DNA from: a virus
IMG/VR virus record: IMGVR_UViG_3300027728_000045
Span: 1-34,367 of that record
Strand: one strand, 5' to 3'
DNA: 34,367 nt
A program made the translations under genes and the position numbers. Positions 13,498 through 20,049 of the stretch are shown one piece after another. The notes beneath the pieces were generated by a model that was given only the letters and a program-made list of their open reading frames with translations, did not search any database and was not told where the DNA came from. Numbering within the stretch: position 1 is the stretch's first letter; each line of letters opens with the position of its first letter.

Positions 13498-14288
13498 CAA
13501 ATCTGTTTGCCGGCATGGGGTCGCATCAGTCGGCGCGGTCGGAGACCGACACCTGGTTCTCGCCGCCGGCCCTCGTGGAGGCGCTGGGCGGGGCGGAGAG
13601 CTTCGATCTCGATCCCTGCAGCCATGTGAAGCGGCCGTGGGACACGGCACTGGCGCACTACACGCAGGAGGACAATGGCCTGCTGCTGCCCTGGTGGGGG
13701 CGCATCTGGCTCAACCCGCCTTACTCGATCGCGCTGATCACCCGGTTCCTCTCCCGCATGGCCGAACACGATCGGGGCGTGGCGCTGATCTTTGCGCGGA
13801 CCGAGACCGACCCGTTCCACCGCTATGTCTGGGGCGCGGCCTCGGGCCTGCTGTTCCTGCGCGGGCGGCTGACTTTTCACCGCGCCGACGGGGTGCGGGC
13901 GGCGGCCAATGGCGGGGCGCCGTCGGTGCTGATCGCCTATGGCGACGATGACCGCGACATCCTCGCTGCGGCGCCGATCGACGGGGCCTTCGTGCCGCTG
14001 CGGGTTCCCCGCAGCTGGCTGGTGTCGGTCGTCTCGCAGAACGGCTCGCGACTCGACGGGGTGCTGACTGGGGCCGCTGAACTGGTCGGCACATGGGGCG
14101 AGGCGCTCGCCGCCTATATGGCAGGCCAGCCGGGCCCGGTACCGCTGGGCGAGCTCTATCGCGCCTTTGTCGATCATCCCAAGGCGCGGGCCAACCAGCA
14201 CTGGCGGGAAAAGCTGCGCCAGCAGCTGCAGCGTGGCGCCTATGAGCGGGTGGAAAAGGGTCTGTGGCAGCGGAGGGCAGCGGCATGA
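13494..14288 (+). CDS. Phage N6-adenine DNA methyltransferase (PF05869 type)
   Basis: This gene encodes 264 residues. The family signature is present: ETDTWFSPPALVEALG, SFDLDPCSH (LDPCS at 39-43), WWGRIWLNPPYS (catalytic NPPY at 74-77), then ALIFARTETDPFHRYVW and LFLRGRLTFHRADG. This DNA N6-adenine methyltransferase family is common in phages. After about residue 175 the protein extends beyond the family's core; a type A element lies in that extension (14025-14067, read as SVVSQNGSRLDG), followed by a helical domain (LYRAFVDHPKARANQHWRE). Overlaps both neighbours by four bases. Confidence 0.88.
   Translation: MTNLFAGMGSHQSARSETDTWFSPPALVEALGGAESFDLDPCSHVKRPWDTALAHYTQEDNGLLLPWWGRIWLNPPYSIALITRFLSRMAEHDRGVALIFARTETDPFHRYVWGAASGLLFLRGRLTFHRADGVRAAANGGAPSVLIAYGDDDRDILAAAPIDGAFVPLRVPRSWLVSVVSQNGSRLDGVLTGAAELVGTWGEALAAYMAGQPGPVPLGELYRAFVDHPKARANQHWREKLRQQLQRGAYERVEKGLWQRRAAA
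14025..14067 (+). repeat. Palindromic element, type A variant, inside the adenine methyltransferase
   Basis: TCGGTCGTCTCGCAGAACG is followed by GCTCGCGACTCGACGGGG. It is read in a different frame from the ARSS copies, giving VVSQNGSRLDG, as at 14899. It sits between the catalytic domain and the C-terminal helices. It contains GACTC. Confidence 0.7.
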
Positions 14289-14878
14289 CGGGCGATCTCT
14301 TTGGCAGTGCCGCAACGGAGGTGCCGGCGCGCGCGGCCATGGTCCGGACAGCCGTGTTCAGCGGCGAGGGTGACTGCTGGCGCGACGAGCTGCGGCGGGT
14401 GTGGGACGAGCGCCGGCCGACGCTGGTGGTCTGCATGCTCAACCCCAGCCATGCCAGCCACCTGGTCGACGACCTGACGGTGCTGGCGCTGATCCATTTC
14501 GCCACGCTCTGGGGTTATGGCGGGCTGCTGATCGTCAATCTCTACAGCTGGCGGTCGCCCTCGCCCAAGGCGATGATGGCGGTCGATCACCGGGTCGGGC
14601 CGGGCAACGGCGCGGCGCTCGAAGCCGCCATGGCCTATGCCGCGGCGCACGGTGGGCGGATGCTGGCTGCCTGGGGCACCGACGGCAATTTCGAGGGCAG
14701 GGCCGACTGGCTCGTGTCGCGCGCCACCCGCGTCCACCATCTCGAACTGATCTGCCTCGGGCGGACCCGCGATGGGTCGCCGAAGCATCCGATGGCGCGC
14801 GGCAAGCATCCGATGGCGCGCGGCAAGCACCGGATTCCGCGCGACCAGCAACCGATCGTCTGGAGGCCAGCGGCATGA
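14285..14878 (+). CDS. DUF1643 family protein
   Basis: This gene encodes 197 residues. RTAVFSGEGDCWRDELRRVW, LVVCMLNPSHASHLVDDLTV, GYGGLLIVNLYSWRSPSP and AAWGTDG are the features of DUF1643, a family found in phages and plasmids with no proven function. The C-terminus carries three tandem 7-residue units (KHPMARG, KHPMARG, KHRIPRD). The first two come from an exact 21-bp duplication at 14783-14824. The ATG overlaps the methyltransferase stop; the stop overlaps the dnaB start. Confidence 0.85.
   Translation: MTGDLFGSAATEVPARAAMVRTAVFSGEGDCWRDELRRVWDERRPTLVVCMLNPSHASHLVDDLTVLALIHFATLWGYGGLLIVNLYSWRSPSPKAMMAVDHRVGPGNGAALEAAMAYAAAHGGRMLAAWGTDGNFEGRADWLVSRATRVHHLELICLGRTRDGSPKHPMARGKHPMARGKHRIPRDQQPIVWRPAA
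14783..14845 (+). repeat. Three tandem 21-bp units in the DUF1643 gene
   Basis: Units at 14783-14803 and 14804-14824 are identical; the third (14825-14845) has diverged. Each codes for seven residues (K-H-x-x-x-R-x), so changes in copy number keep the frame. Confidence 0.85.
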
Positions 14879-16422
14879 GCATGGCCAGCTACTTCGAGGG
14901 CGGTCGCTCGCAGAACGGCTCGCAACTCGCCGGGGGCACGCTCGTCGAGTTCAAGTCCGCCGATGGCAAGGTGCTGATGGCGCCGCAGAATGTGGAGGCC
15001 GAGCAGGCGCTGCTGGGGGCGATCTTTCTCAATAACGACGCCTTCTATCGCGTCGCCGACATTGTCGGGCCCGAGGATTTTCACGAGCCGGTGCATCGCG
15101 AGATCTATGACGTGGTGGCCAAGCTGATCCGGGCGGGGCGCGGGGCGACACCCCTCACGGTCAAGACGCACCTGCCGGCGGCGCTGACGCCGGACCTGAC
15201 CATGGCGCAGTACCTGGCGCGGCTCGCGGCGGCGGCGGTGACGGTGCTCAATGCGCCCGACTATGCGCAGGAGGTGGCGGCGCTGTCGGTGCGGCGGCGG
15301 CTGATCGGGCTGCACCAGGGCGGCATTCACGAGGCTTTCCATGCCGAACCGGGGCAGCCGGTGGCGGCATTGGTCGAGCGGGTGGAGCGCGACCTTTATG
15401 CCCTGGCCGAGAACGGTGGGGCGGCCGGCGGCTTTGCGCCGTTCAACGTGGCGCTGACCGAAGCCATCCGCATGGCGGCAGCGGCCTATGAGCGCGACGG
15501 GGGGCTCTCGGGGCTCGCCACCGGGCTCGCCGATCTCGACCGGCTGATGGGCGGGCTGCAGAAATCGGACCTGATCATCATTGCCGGGCGGCCGGCGATG
15601 GGCAAGACGGCGCTCGGCACCGGCATTGCCTGGCACGTCGCCAATGCCTGGCGCGGCCATGTCGCGCCGGACGGGGCGCGGGTGACCGACGAAGGCGGCG
15701 TGGTCGGGTTCTTTTCGCTCGAAATGAGCGCCGAGCAGCTGGCGACCCGCATCCTCGCCGAGCAGGCCGAGATCGCCTCGTCCGACATTCGCCGCGGCAA
15801 CATCCACGAGAGCCAGTTTTCGCGGCTGGTCGATGTGTCGAGCCGGCTCAGCGCCATGCCGCTGCATATCGACGATTCGGGCGGGCTGGCGCTGGCGCAG
15901 CTGAGCCAGCGGGCGCGGCGGCTGAAGCGGCAGAAGGGGCTCGATCTTCTCGTCGTCGACTATCTGCAGCTGCTCAGCGGCGACGGGCGCCGGCAGGACA
16001 ACCGGACCAACGAGATCACCGCCATCACCACGGGGCTCAAGGCGCTGGCCAAGGAACTGGAAGTGCCGATCATTGCGCTGAGCCAGCTCAGCCGGCAGGT
16101 GGAGAGCCGCGAGGACAAGCGGCCGCAGCTCTCGGACCTGCGCGAGTCGGGCTCGATCGAGCAGGATGCCGACGTGGTGCTGTTCGTCTATCGCGAGGAA
16201 TATTACCTCGGCATGAAGGAGCCCCAGGAGGGCAGCGAGGAGCACCTCAAATGGCAGGCGGCGATGGAGGCGGCGACCGGCCGCGCCGACGTCATCATCG
16301 GCAAGCAGCGCCACGGCCCGACCGGCACGGTGCAGCTGAGCTTTGAGAGCCGGTTCACGCGGTTTGGCAATCTGGCGCGGACGGAATATCGGCCGGCTGG
16401 CGGGCATGGGGGAGCGCTGTGA
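14875..16422 (+). CDS. dnaB: Replicative DNA helicase DnaB
   Basis: This gene encodes 515 residues. The N-terminal DnaB domain begins at PQNVEAEQALLGAIF (37-51). The RecA-like ATPase has Walker A GRPAMGKTALG (about 239-249), FFSLEMSAEQL, Walker B LLVVDYLQLLSG (about 359-370), the ALSQLSRQVESR segment, LRESGSIEQDAD and the final GTVQLSFESRFTRF. It unwinds DNA at the phage fork as a hexamer. The first 36 residues are extra, and residues 9-21 (GGRSQNGSQLAGG) come from a type A palindromic element. Together with the initiator-like gene at 17896 it forms the replication module. Confidence 0.95.
   Translation: MSMASYFEGGRSQNGSQLAGGTLVEFKSADGKVLMAPQNVEAEQALLGAIFLNNDAFYRVADIVGPEDFHEPVHREIYDVVAKLIRAGRGATPLTVKTHLPAALTPDLTMAQYLARLAAAAVTVLNAPDYAQEVAALSVRRRLIGLHQGGIHEAFHAEPGQPVAALVERVERDLYALAENGGAAGGFAPFNVALTEAIRMAAAAYERDGGLSGLATGLADLDRLMGGLQKSDLIIIAGRPAMGKTALGTGIAWHVANAWRGHVAPDGARVTDEGGVVGFFSLEMSAEQLATRILAEQAEIASSDIRRGNIHESQFSRLVDVSSRLSAMPLHIDDSGGLALAQLSQRARRLKRQKGLDLLVVDYLQLLSGDGRRQDNRTNEITAITTGLKALAKELEVPIIALSQLSRQVESREDKRPQLSDLRESGSIEQDADVVLFVYREEYYLGMKEPQEGSEEHLKWQAAMEAATGRADVIIGKQRHGPTGTVQLSFESRFTRFGNLARTEYRPAGGHGGAL
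14899..14937 (+). repeat. Palindromic element, type A variant, at the DnaB N-terminus
   Basis: GGCGGTCGCTCGCAGAACG is followed by GCTCGCAACTCGCCGGGGG. It is read as GGRSQNGSQLAGG before the conserved DnaB start. Together with the copy at 14025 it forms a subtype with CTCGCAGAACGGCTCGC at the apex. The GANTC is lost (AACTC). Confidence 0.8.
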
Positions 16423-16697
16423 GGAACATCGGCCAGCGGATCGAATGGAAGACCCGCATGCTCGAATGGCTGCTGCCGCGGCTTGCCGGCGAAGCCGGGG
16501 ACAGGGAGCAGTTCCTGGCGCTCTGGGACGCGGCGATCGATCAGGTCTATCTGGAAGGGCAGGAGGACAGCGCCGAGCTGGTCCGGATGCTGGCGGACGG
16601 GCATGGCGGGCGAGAACTGGCGGTGGCGGCCAAAGCGACTGCTGAGCTCGTCGCGCGCAACCGGGCGGACGTGGTGGCGAGGGCTGGGCATGGCTGA
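16419..16697 (+). CDS. Small helical hypothetical protein
   Basis: This gene encodes 92 residues from a GTG overlapping the dnaB stop (GTGA). It is mostly helical: RIEWKTRMLEWLLPRLAG, REQFLALWDAAIDQVYLEG, and a C-terminal ELAVAAKATAELVARNRADV. No family was recognised. The next gene's ATG lies inside its end, so the two are translationally coupled. Confidence 0.55.
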   Translation: MRNIGQRIEWKTRMLEWLLPRLAGEAGDREQFLALWDAAIDQVYLEGQEDSAELVRMLADGHGGRELAVAAKATAELVARNRADVVARAGHG

Positions 16698-17580
16698 GCA
16701 GACTCCTACCCGTCCCGTGCTCCGCTGGCATGGCGGCAAGTGGCTGCTGGCGCCATGGATCATTGCGCATTTTCCGCCGCACCGGGTCTATGTCGAGCCG
16801 TTCGGCGGCGCCGCATCGGTGCTGCTGCGCAAGCCGCGCGCCTATGCCGAGATCTACAACGATCTCGACGATGACGTGGTGACGCTGTTCCGCGTGCTGC
16901 AGGACCCGCGGGGGGGGGGCGAGCTCATGCGGCGGCTTGAGCTTACGCCGTTCGCGCGGGCCGAATTCGAGATCGGTTGGGATGAGACCGACGATCTGGT
17001 CGAGCGGTCGCGCCGGCTGATCATCCGGGCGTTCATGGGGTTTGGGTCCAATGCCCATTCCTCGCTGGGCCGTGGCCACAAGACCACCGGCTTCCGGGCG
17101 AACTCATCGCGCTCGGGCACAACGCCGGCGGAGGATTGGGCCAACTATCCCGACGCCCTGGCGGGTATCGTCGAACGCTTCCGCGGCGTTGTTGTCGAGC
17201 ATCGCCATGCCCAGCGGGTGATGGCGGCGCATGATGGGCCGGAGACATTGCACTATGTCGATCCACCCTACATGCAGGACACCCGGTCGCCGGCCAACAA
17301 ATATGACGGCAAGTACCGGATGTACCGGCACGAGCTGAACGACGCCGACCACGCGGCGCTGCTGTCGTTTCTCGGCACGCTCAACGGCATGGTGGTGCTC
17401 TCGGGCTATCCGCACCCGCTGTACGATGAAAGCCTGCCGGGCTGGACCCGGGTGGAGCGCGAGGCGCTCGCCGATGGGGCACGACCCCGCATCGAAGTTC
17501 TCTGGATCAACCCGGCCTGCGCCGGCGCCCTCGCGGCGCAGCGCGACCGGGGCACGCTGTTCGAGGTGGCCCATGGCTGA
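16690..17580 (+). CDS. D12-class N6-adenine DNA methyltransferase (Dam-like)
   Basis: This gene encodes 296 residues. The D12/Dam pattern is complete: RPVLRWHGGKWLLAPWI, VEPFGGAASVLL (motif I, about 36-46), YNDLDDDVVTLFRVL, LTPFARAEFE, YVDPPYMQDTRS (catalytic DPPY at 191-194) and MVVLSGYPHPLYDE. It methylates adenine N6, often in GATC; the actual target cannot be read from sequence. A run of ten G (16910-16919) codes for the G-G-G of PRGGGELM; most relatives have no glycine run here. Slippage in that run would shift the frame well before the catalytic motif, so the gene may be phase-variable. Both ends overlap neighbours. Confidence 0.92.
   Translation: MAEQTPTRPVLRWHGGKWLLAPWIIAHFPPHRVYVEPFGGAASVLLRKPRAYAEIYNDLDDDVVTLFRVLQDPRGGGELMRRLELTPFARAEFEIGWDETDDLVERSRRLIIRAFMGFGSNAHSSLGRGHKTTGFRANSSRSGTTPAEDWANYPDALAGIVERFRGVVVEHRHAQRVMAAHDGPETLHYVDPPYMQDTRSPANKYDGKYRMYRHELNDADHAALLSFLGTLNGMVVLSGYPHPLYDESLPGWTRVEREALADGARPRIEVLWINPACAGALAAQRDRGTLFEVAHG
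16910..16919 (+). repeat. G10 homopolymer in the Dam-like gene
   Basis: Ten consecutive G lie in codons 74-77 of the methyltransferase. This is the longest homopolymer noticed in the window and is of the length at which slipped-strand changes are frequent in other bacteria. Other runs are G8 at 5088-5095 and G7 at 880-886 and 7601-7607. Confidence 0.85.
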
Positions 17581-17896
17581 ATTCTCTCCCGACTATGATT
17601 CCGGCTTCACCGCCGGGTCGCTGGCTGCCGCCAATGGCATCGTGCAACTGCTGGCCCGCGACGGCCACGACGCGGCGATGCAGCGGGTGCTGGCGGCGTG
17701 GGCCGAGCTGACGCAAGAGCCTGCCGCGCCAGTGCCCGGCCCGACCGACCTCGGGGCGCCCAAGCTGAACCCGGCGCAGGCGCAGCAGCAGGGGTTCACG
17801 GGTGACCCGTGCGGCCAGTGTGGCTCGATGCGGATGGTGCGCACCGGCAAGTGCGCCACCTGCCAGGACTGCTTTCAGACGACGGGGTGCAGCTGA
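17573..17896 (+). CDS. Stand-alone zinc-ribbon protein resembling the C-terminus of class II ribonucleotide reductase
   Basis: This gene encodes 107 residues. Residues 1-48 are helical (SGFTAGSLAAANGIVQLLA). A linker follows, and then residues 78-107 carry Cys80, Cys83, Cys94, Cys97, Cys100 and Cys106 in GDPCGQCGSMRMVRTGK and CATCQDCFQTTGCS. This is almost the C-terminal zinc ribbon of vitamin B12-dependent ribonucleotide reductase NrdJ, including the last TTGCS, but without any reductase. It might interact with a host reductase or thioredoxin, or the ribbon may simply be reused for DNA binding. The ATG overlaps the methyltransferase stop. Confidence 0.7.
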   Translation: MAEFSPDYDSGFTAGSLAAANGIVQLLARDGHDAAMQRVLAAWAELTQEPAAPVPGPTDLGAPKLNPAQAQQQGFTGDPCGQCGSMRMVRTGKCATCQDCFQTTGCS

Positions 17897-18759
17897 TGAG
17901 ACCGACCCAAGCGAGTCGCGAGCCCCTTCGCGAGACGGCCTCCATGCCCAGGCAGCCCGATATCGGTTGCATCATCGCGGATCTCGTGCGATCGGGCACA
18001 GCACCCGATCTCGTCGGCCGGGTGGCGGCCGGGTTCGTGGCGCTGGCCGGTGCTGCGGCAGCGGCGCAACAGGGCACCGCGGCACTGCAGGAGCTGCGGA
18101 GCAAGGGGGCCGAGCGCACGGCCCGCTGGCGGGCGCGGAAACGGTTTGAACTGGCGGCCGGCGCTGAAGAGGCGCGCCGACTCGCGGGTAGTGGCGGCGA
18201 CGGCCGCCCACTCGACACTGTGACGTCACCGGCGAAGGTCCGTGACGGCGGTGACGTCGTGGTGACGCTCAGAGATCACGTGAGGAAACGGGCGGAACTG
18301 CCTGCGATACCTGAAATTGTGGAAGCGTCGGGCAGCACCCCAGCGAGGTACGAGCCCCCTGGCAAGCAGCCGCCACCTGGTCACGTGACGTCACGCGGTG
18401 ACGGGGTGACGCAAAAAGAAGTTCCCCCACACCCCCTAAAGAAAAACACTACCCCCCAAACCCCCCGTCTCCGGCGGCAGCGTCACGCCGTGACGGCCGA
18501 GGCGGTGCGGCATGGGGCGACGATCCGCGTCAAGGTCACCTCGGACACGCCCCTGTTCCGGGAATGCGTGGTGCTCTATCGGGCCGGGCATGGCGGCAAG
18601 GAGCCGCCGGACCGGGGACACTGGCACTTCGATCCCGAACTCGTTGCGGAAGCCGAGCGTCGGTTGCAGGTGGCGGTGGTCGCTCTGCCGATCGGCGACC
18701 GGGGACGCCAAGAGGCTGGGGAAGAAGGCAAACCGGCGAGTCGCGAGGGGAAGGGCTAA
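17896..18759 (+). CDS. Probable replication initiator or organizer, carrying iterons
   Basis: This gene encodes 287 residues starting MRPTQASREPLRETAS; Met17 (17944) is an alternative start. The conserved-looking core is IIADLVRSGTAPDLVGRVAA and a basic helix SKGAERTARWRARKR, a pattern seen in Rhizobiales phage replication proteins. The middle is disordered and Pro/Lys-rich (KEVPPHPLKKNTTPQTP). The C-terminal domain (about 195-275) reads KVTSDTPLFRECVVLYRAG. The gene contains many GTGACG repeats (18220-18495), as lambda O contains its origin. Element-derived pieces encode ASREPLRETA (N-terminus), AAGAEEARRLAG (middle), probably YEPPGKQPPP, and PASREG (C-terminus). Function inferred from position and iterons. 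Confidence 0.6.
   Translation: MRPTQASREPLRETASMPRQPDIGCIIADLVRSGTAPDLVGRVAAGFVALAGAAAAAQQGTAALQELRSKGAERTARWRARKRFELAAGAEEARRLAGSGGDGRPLDTVTSPAKVRDGGDVVVTLRDHVRKRAELPAIPEIVEASGSTPARYEPPGKQPPPGHVTSRGDGVTQKEVPPHPLKKNTTPQTPRLRRQRHAVTAEAVRHGATIRVKVTSDTPLFRECVVLYRAGHGGKEPPDRGHWHFDPELVAEAERRLQVAVVALPIGDRGRQEAGEEGKPASREGKG
17911..17940 (-). repeat. Palindromic element, type A, reverse orientation, at a protein N-terminus
   Basis: On the reverse strand GGCCGTCTCGCGAAG is followed by GGGCTCGCGACTCGC. It is read on the plus strand as ASREPLRETA right after the start at 17896, showing that the reverse orientation is also tolerated in coding sequence. It contains GAGTC. Confidence 0.8.
18153..18188 (+). 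repeat. Palindromic element, type B, inside the initiator-like gene
   Basis: GGCGGCCGGCGCTGAAGAG is followed by GCGCGCCGACTCGCGGG, nearly identical to the copy at 2782. It is read as AAGAEEARRLAG directly after the basic helix RTARWRARKRFEL. It contains GACTC. Confidence 0.85.
18220..18495. other. Candidate replication origin: GTGACG iterons inside the initiator-like gene
   Basis: GTGACG occurs on the plus strand at 18220, 18242, 18251, 18262, 18385, 18398, 18406 and 18490, and as CGTCAC at 18224, 18389 and 18481. Two copies are full palindromes, GTGACGTCAC (18220-18229 and 18385-18394). The cluster flanks a strand-asymmetric A- and C-rich stretch (18412-18466) with almost no G, the only such stretch in the region. 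This is the layout of a lambda-type origin embedded in its initiator gene. Function is inferred. Confidence 0.55.
18341..18375 (-). repeat. Palindromic element, type A, degenerate, reverse orientation
   Basis: The plus strand AGCGAGGTACGAGCCCC, then CTGGCAAGCAGCCGCC, aligns with the reverse of type A (GCGAG, CGAGCCCC, GCnAG, CCGCC conserved). It is in frame in the initiator-like gene as RYEPPGKQPPP. The palindrome has decayed. Confidence 0.45.
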
Positions 18760-18793
18760 CGGCGAGTTGCGAGCCCCTATGCGAGACAACCGC
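18734..18793 (-). repeat. Palindromic elements, type A, reverse: partial plus full copy
   Basis: A half copy (CCGGCGAGTCGCGAGGGG, 18734-18750) ends the initiator-like gene. A full copy (18761-18793) fills the gap before the gene at 18811. In the full copy the stem reads GTTG with CAAC (reverse strand) where other copies have GTCG with CGAC, a compensatory change. The half copy keeps GAGTC; the full copy has lost it. Confidence 0.8.
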
Positions 18794-18810
18794 CATTTCG
18801 GAGAAGAAAC

Positions 18811-19632
18811 ATGGATATCGAGCAGCTGGTGACGTGGTCGCTGCGGGACCAGGGCACGGGGTGGGATTCGAGCGGCAAGGACAGCGCGCTGAGCAAACTG
18901 GCGGCGCAGGGGACGATGGTGGACGAAGGCGGCGTGGTGGCGAGCCCCTCGATGGCGCTGCTGACCGACCCGGACGCCATGGTGGTGCGCAACGCCATCG
19001 ACCGGCTGCCGGCGGGGGAGCGGGTGCTGGTGATCCAGTATGGCCGGGCGGGGCTGCGGCCGGAAGGCGCCGACGAGGCGCTGGGCGAGCCCGAGCCGCT
19101 GCGCGACAAGCGCGGCCGGCAGCGCTGGGACTATGCGGTGCCGGGCAACCGGCGCAGCGAGCGGCGGCCGCTCTACGACCTGCTGGGGTTTTCGCAGCGG
19201 CGGGAATCGATCCAGTTCGCCCGGGCGCAGTGGACGCTGTGGCGCGGCGGGCTCGTCGCGCTGGTGCCGCTGGTCAATGCCGGGGTGAACGAGGGCGGGA
19301 TGTGGAGCCGCAAGGCCACCGGGCCGCGCGCGCCGGAATGCCCGTGGGATCTGCCGGCGCCGGTGGTGCACGGCATGGAAGCGGCCGAAGCCTCGAGCGA
19401 ACCGCAGCCCTGGATGCGGCCGGACCGCGATGCGGAAAGGGCGCGGCGGCGGCATGCCGGGCGCTCGATCGAAGAGATGCGCGCGGCGGCGGTGGCCGTG
19501 CCGCTGGCGCTGCCGACGCTCTGGGGCACCGGGCCGCGCGGCGTCGTGGTGGCGACCGCGGGAAGAGGCAGTGTTCGAGGCGGGGCTCGGGATGCTGAGG
19601 GAACGCGGCTGGATGGGGAGGCGGAGCGATGA
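18811..19632 (+). CDS. Hypothetical protein of the replication region
   Basis: This gene encodes 273 residues starting MDIEQLVTWSLRDQGTGW, with GGAGAAGAA before the ATG. Recognisable blocks are LPAGERVLVIQYGRAGLRP, KRGRQRWDYAVPGNRRSER, ESIQFARAQWTLWRGGLVAL and ATGPRAPECPW, as in conserved hypothetical proteins preceding the packaging genes in Rhizobiales prophages. It may be an antitermination or late-control protein by position (Q-like), but no motif proves it. The last 24 residues turn Gly/Arg-rich. Dropping one G near 19561 would instead give a helix EEAVFEAGLGMLRERGW, so the 3' end may be frameshifted. Confidence 0.6.
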   Translation: MDIEQLVTWSLRDQGTGWDSSGKDSALSKLAAQGTMVDEGGVVASPSMALLTDPDAMVVRNAIDRLPAGERVLVIQYGRAGLRPEGADEALGEPEPLRDKRGRQRWDYAVPGNRRSERRPLYDLLGFSQRRESIQFARAQWTLWRGGLVALVPLVNAGVNEGGMWSRKATGPRAPECPWDLPAPVVHGMEAAEASSEPQPWMRPDRDAERARRRHAGRSIEEMRAAAVAVPLALPTLWGTGPRGVVVATAGRGSVRGGARDAEGTRLDGEAER

Positions 19633-19925
19633 GCGTGATTGTCATCTTCGGTGTCATCGCCTGGGTCGTTCCGGCGTTCATCCTCAACGCTCTCGTCGTC
19701 AGATGGGGAGCGACACGGCTGAGCCTGGCCTTCGGCAACAGGCCCCGGCCGCTGGACGGCGTCGATTTCGTCCTAGTGTCGATCGTCTCCCTCAGCTGTG
19801 GCCCGCTTGGGCCGGTGCTGGGCTACTTCTTCACGGACTGGTGGTGCTCGGGGTTCGAGGAGAAGGATGGCTCGGCTGATTCGTCCGCCATGGGGCGCAA
19901 ACCGGCAGAAGACCGGGAAAGTTGA
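19629..19925 (+). CDS. Small membrane protein
   Basis: This gene encodes 98 residues starting MSVIVIFGVIAWVVPAFILN. Two hydrophobic segments are visible: residues 2-24 and about 45-68 (FVLVSIVSLSCGPLGPVLGY). A hydrophilic tail follows. The ATG overlaps the previous stop (ATGA). No family was recognised. A holin-like or lysogeny-related membrane role is possible, but there is no adjacent endolysin gene. If the upstream gene is frameshifted, this gene's start codon is unaffected. Confidence 0.55.
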   Translation: MSVIVIFGVIAWVVPAFILNALVVRWGATRLSLAFGNRPRPLDGVDFVLVSIVSLSCGPLGPVLGYFFTDWWCSGFEEKDGSADSSAMGRKPAEDRES

Positions 19926-19951
19926 CGTGCACCAGAAATTTGCGGTACATG
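19922..19951 (+). promoter_or_regulatory. Candidate promoter of the secreted-protein gene
   Basis: TTGACG (19922-19927) and TACATG (19946-19951) are separated by 18 bp at the start of a 124-base non-coding gap, a rare break in an otherwise coupled operon. The -35 is good and the -10 moderate. The transcript would have about 90 bases of leader before the ATG at 20050. Confidence 0.4.
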
Positions 19952-20049
19952 AGAGGCATCCCAATAGGGACTTCAACGCGCTGCGGCACCCGCCCGGCGC
20001 GTTTCGCTTTTCCGGGTGCTCGCCACCCTCCCAACCGAAAGGCTCTGCC

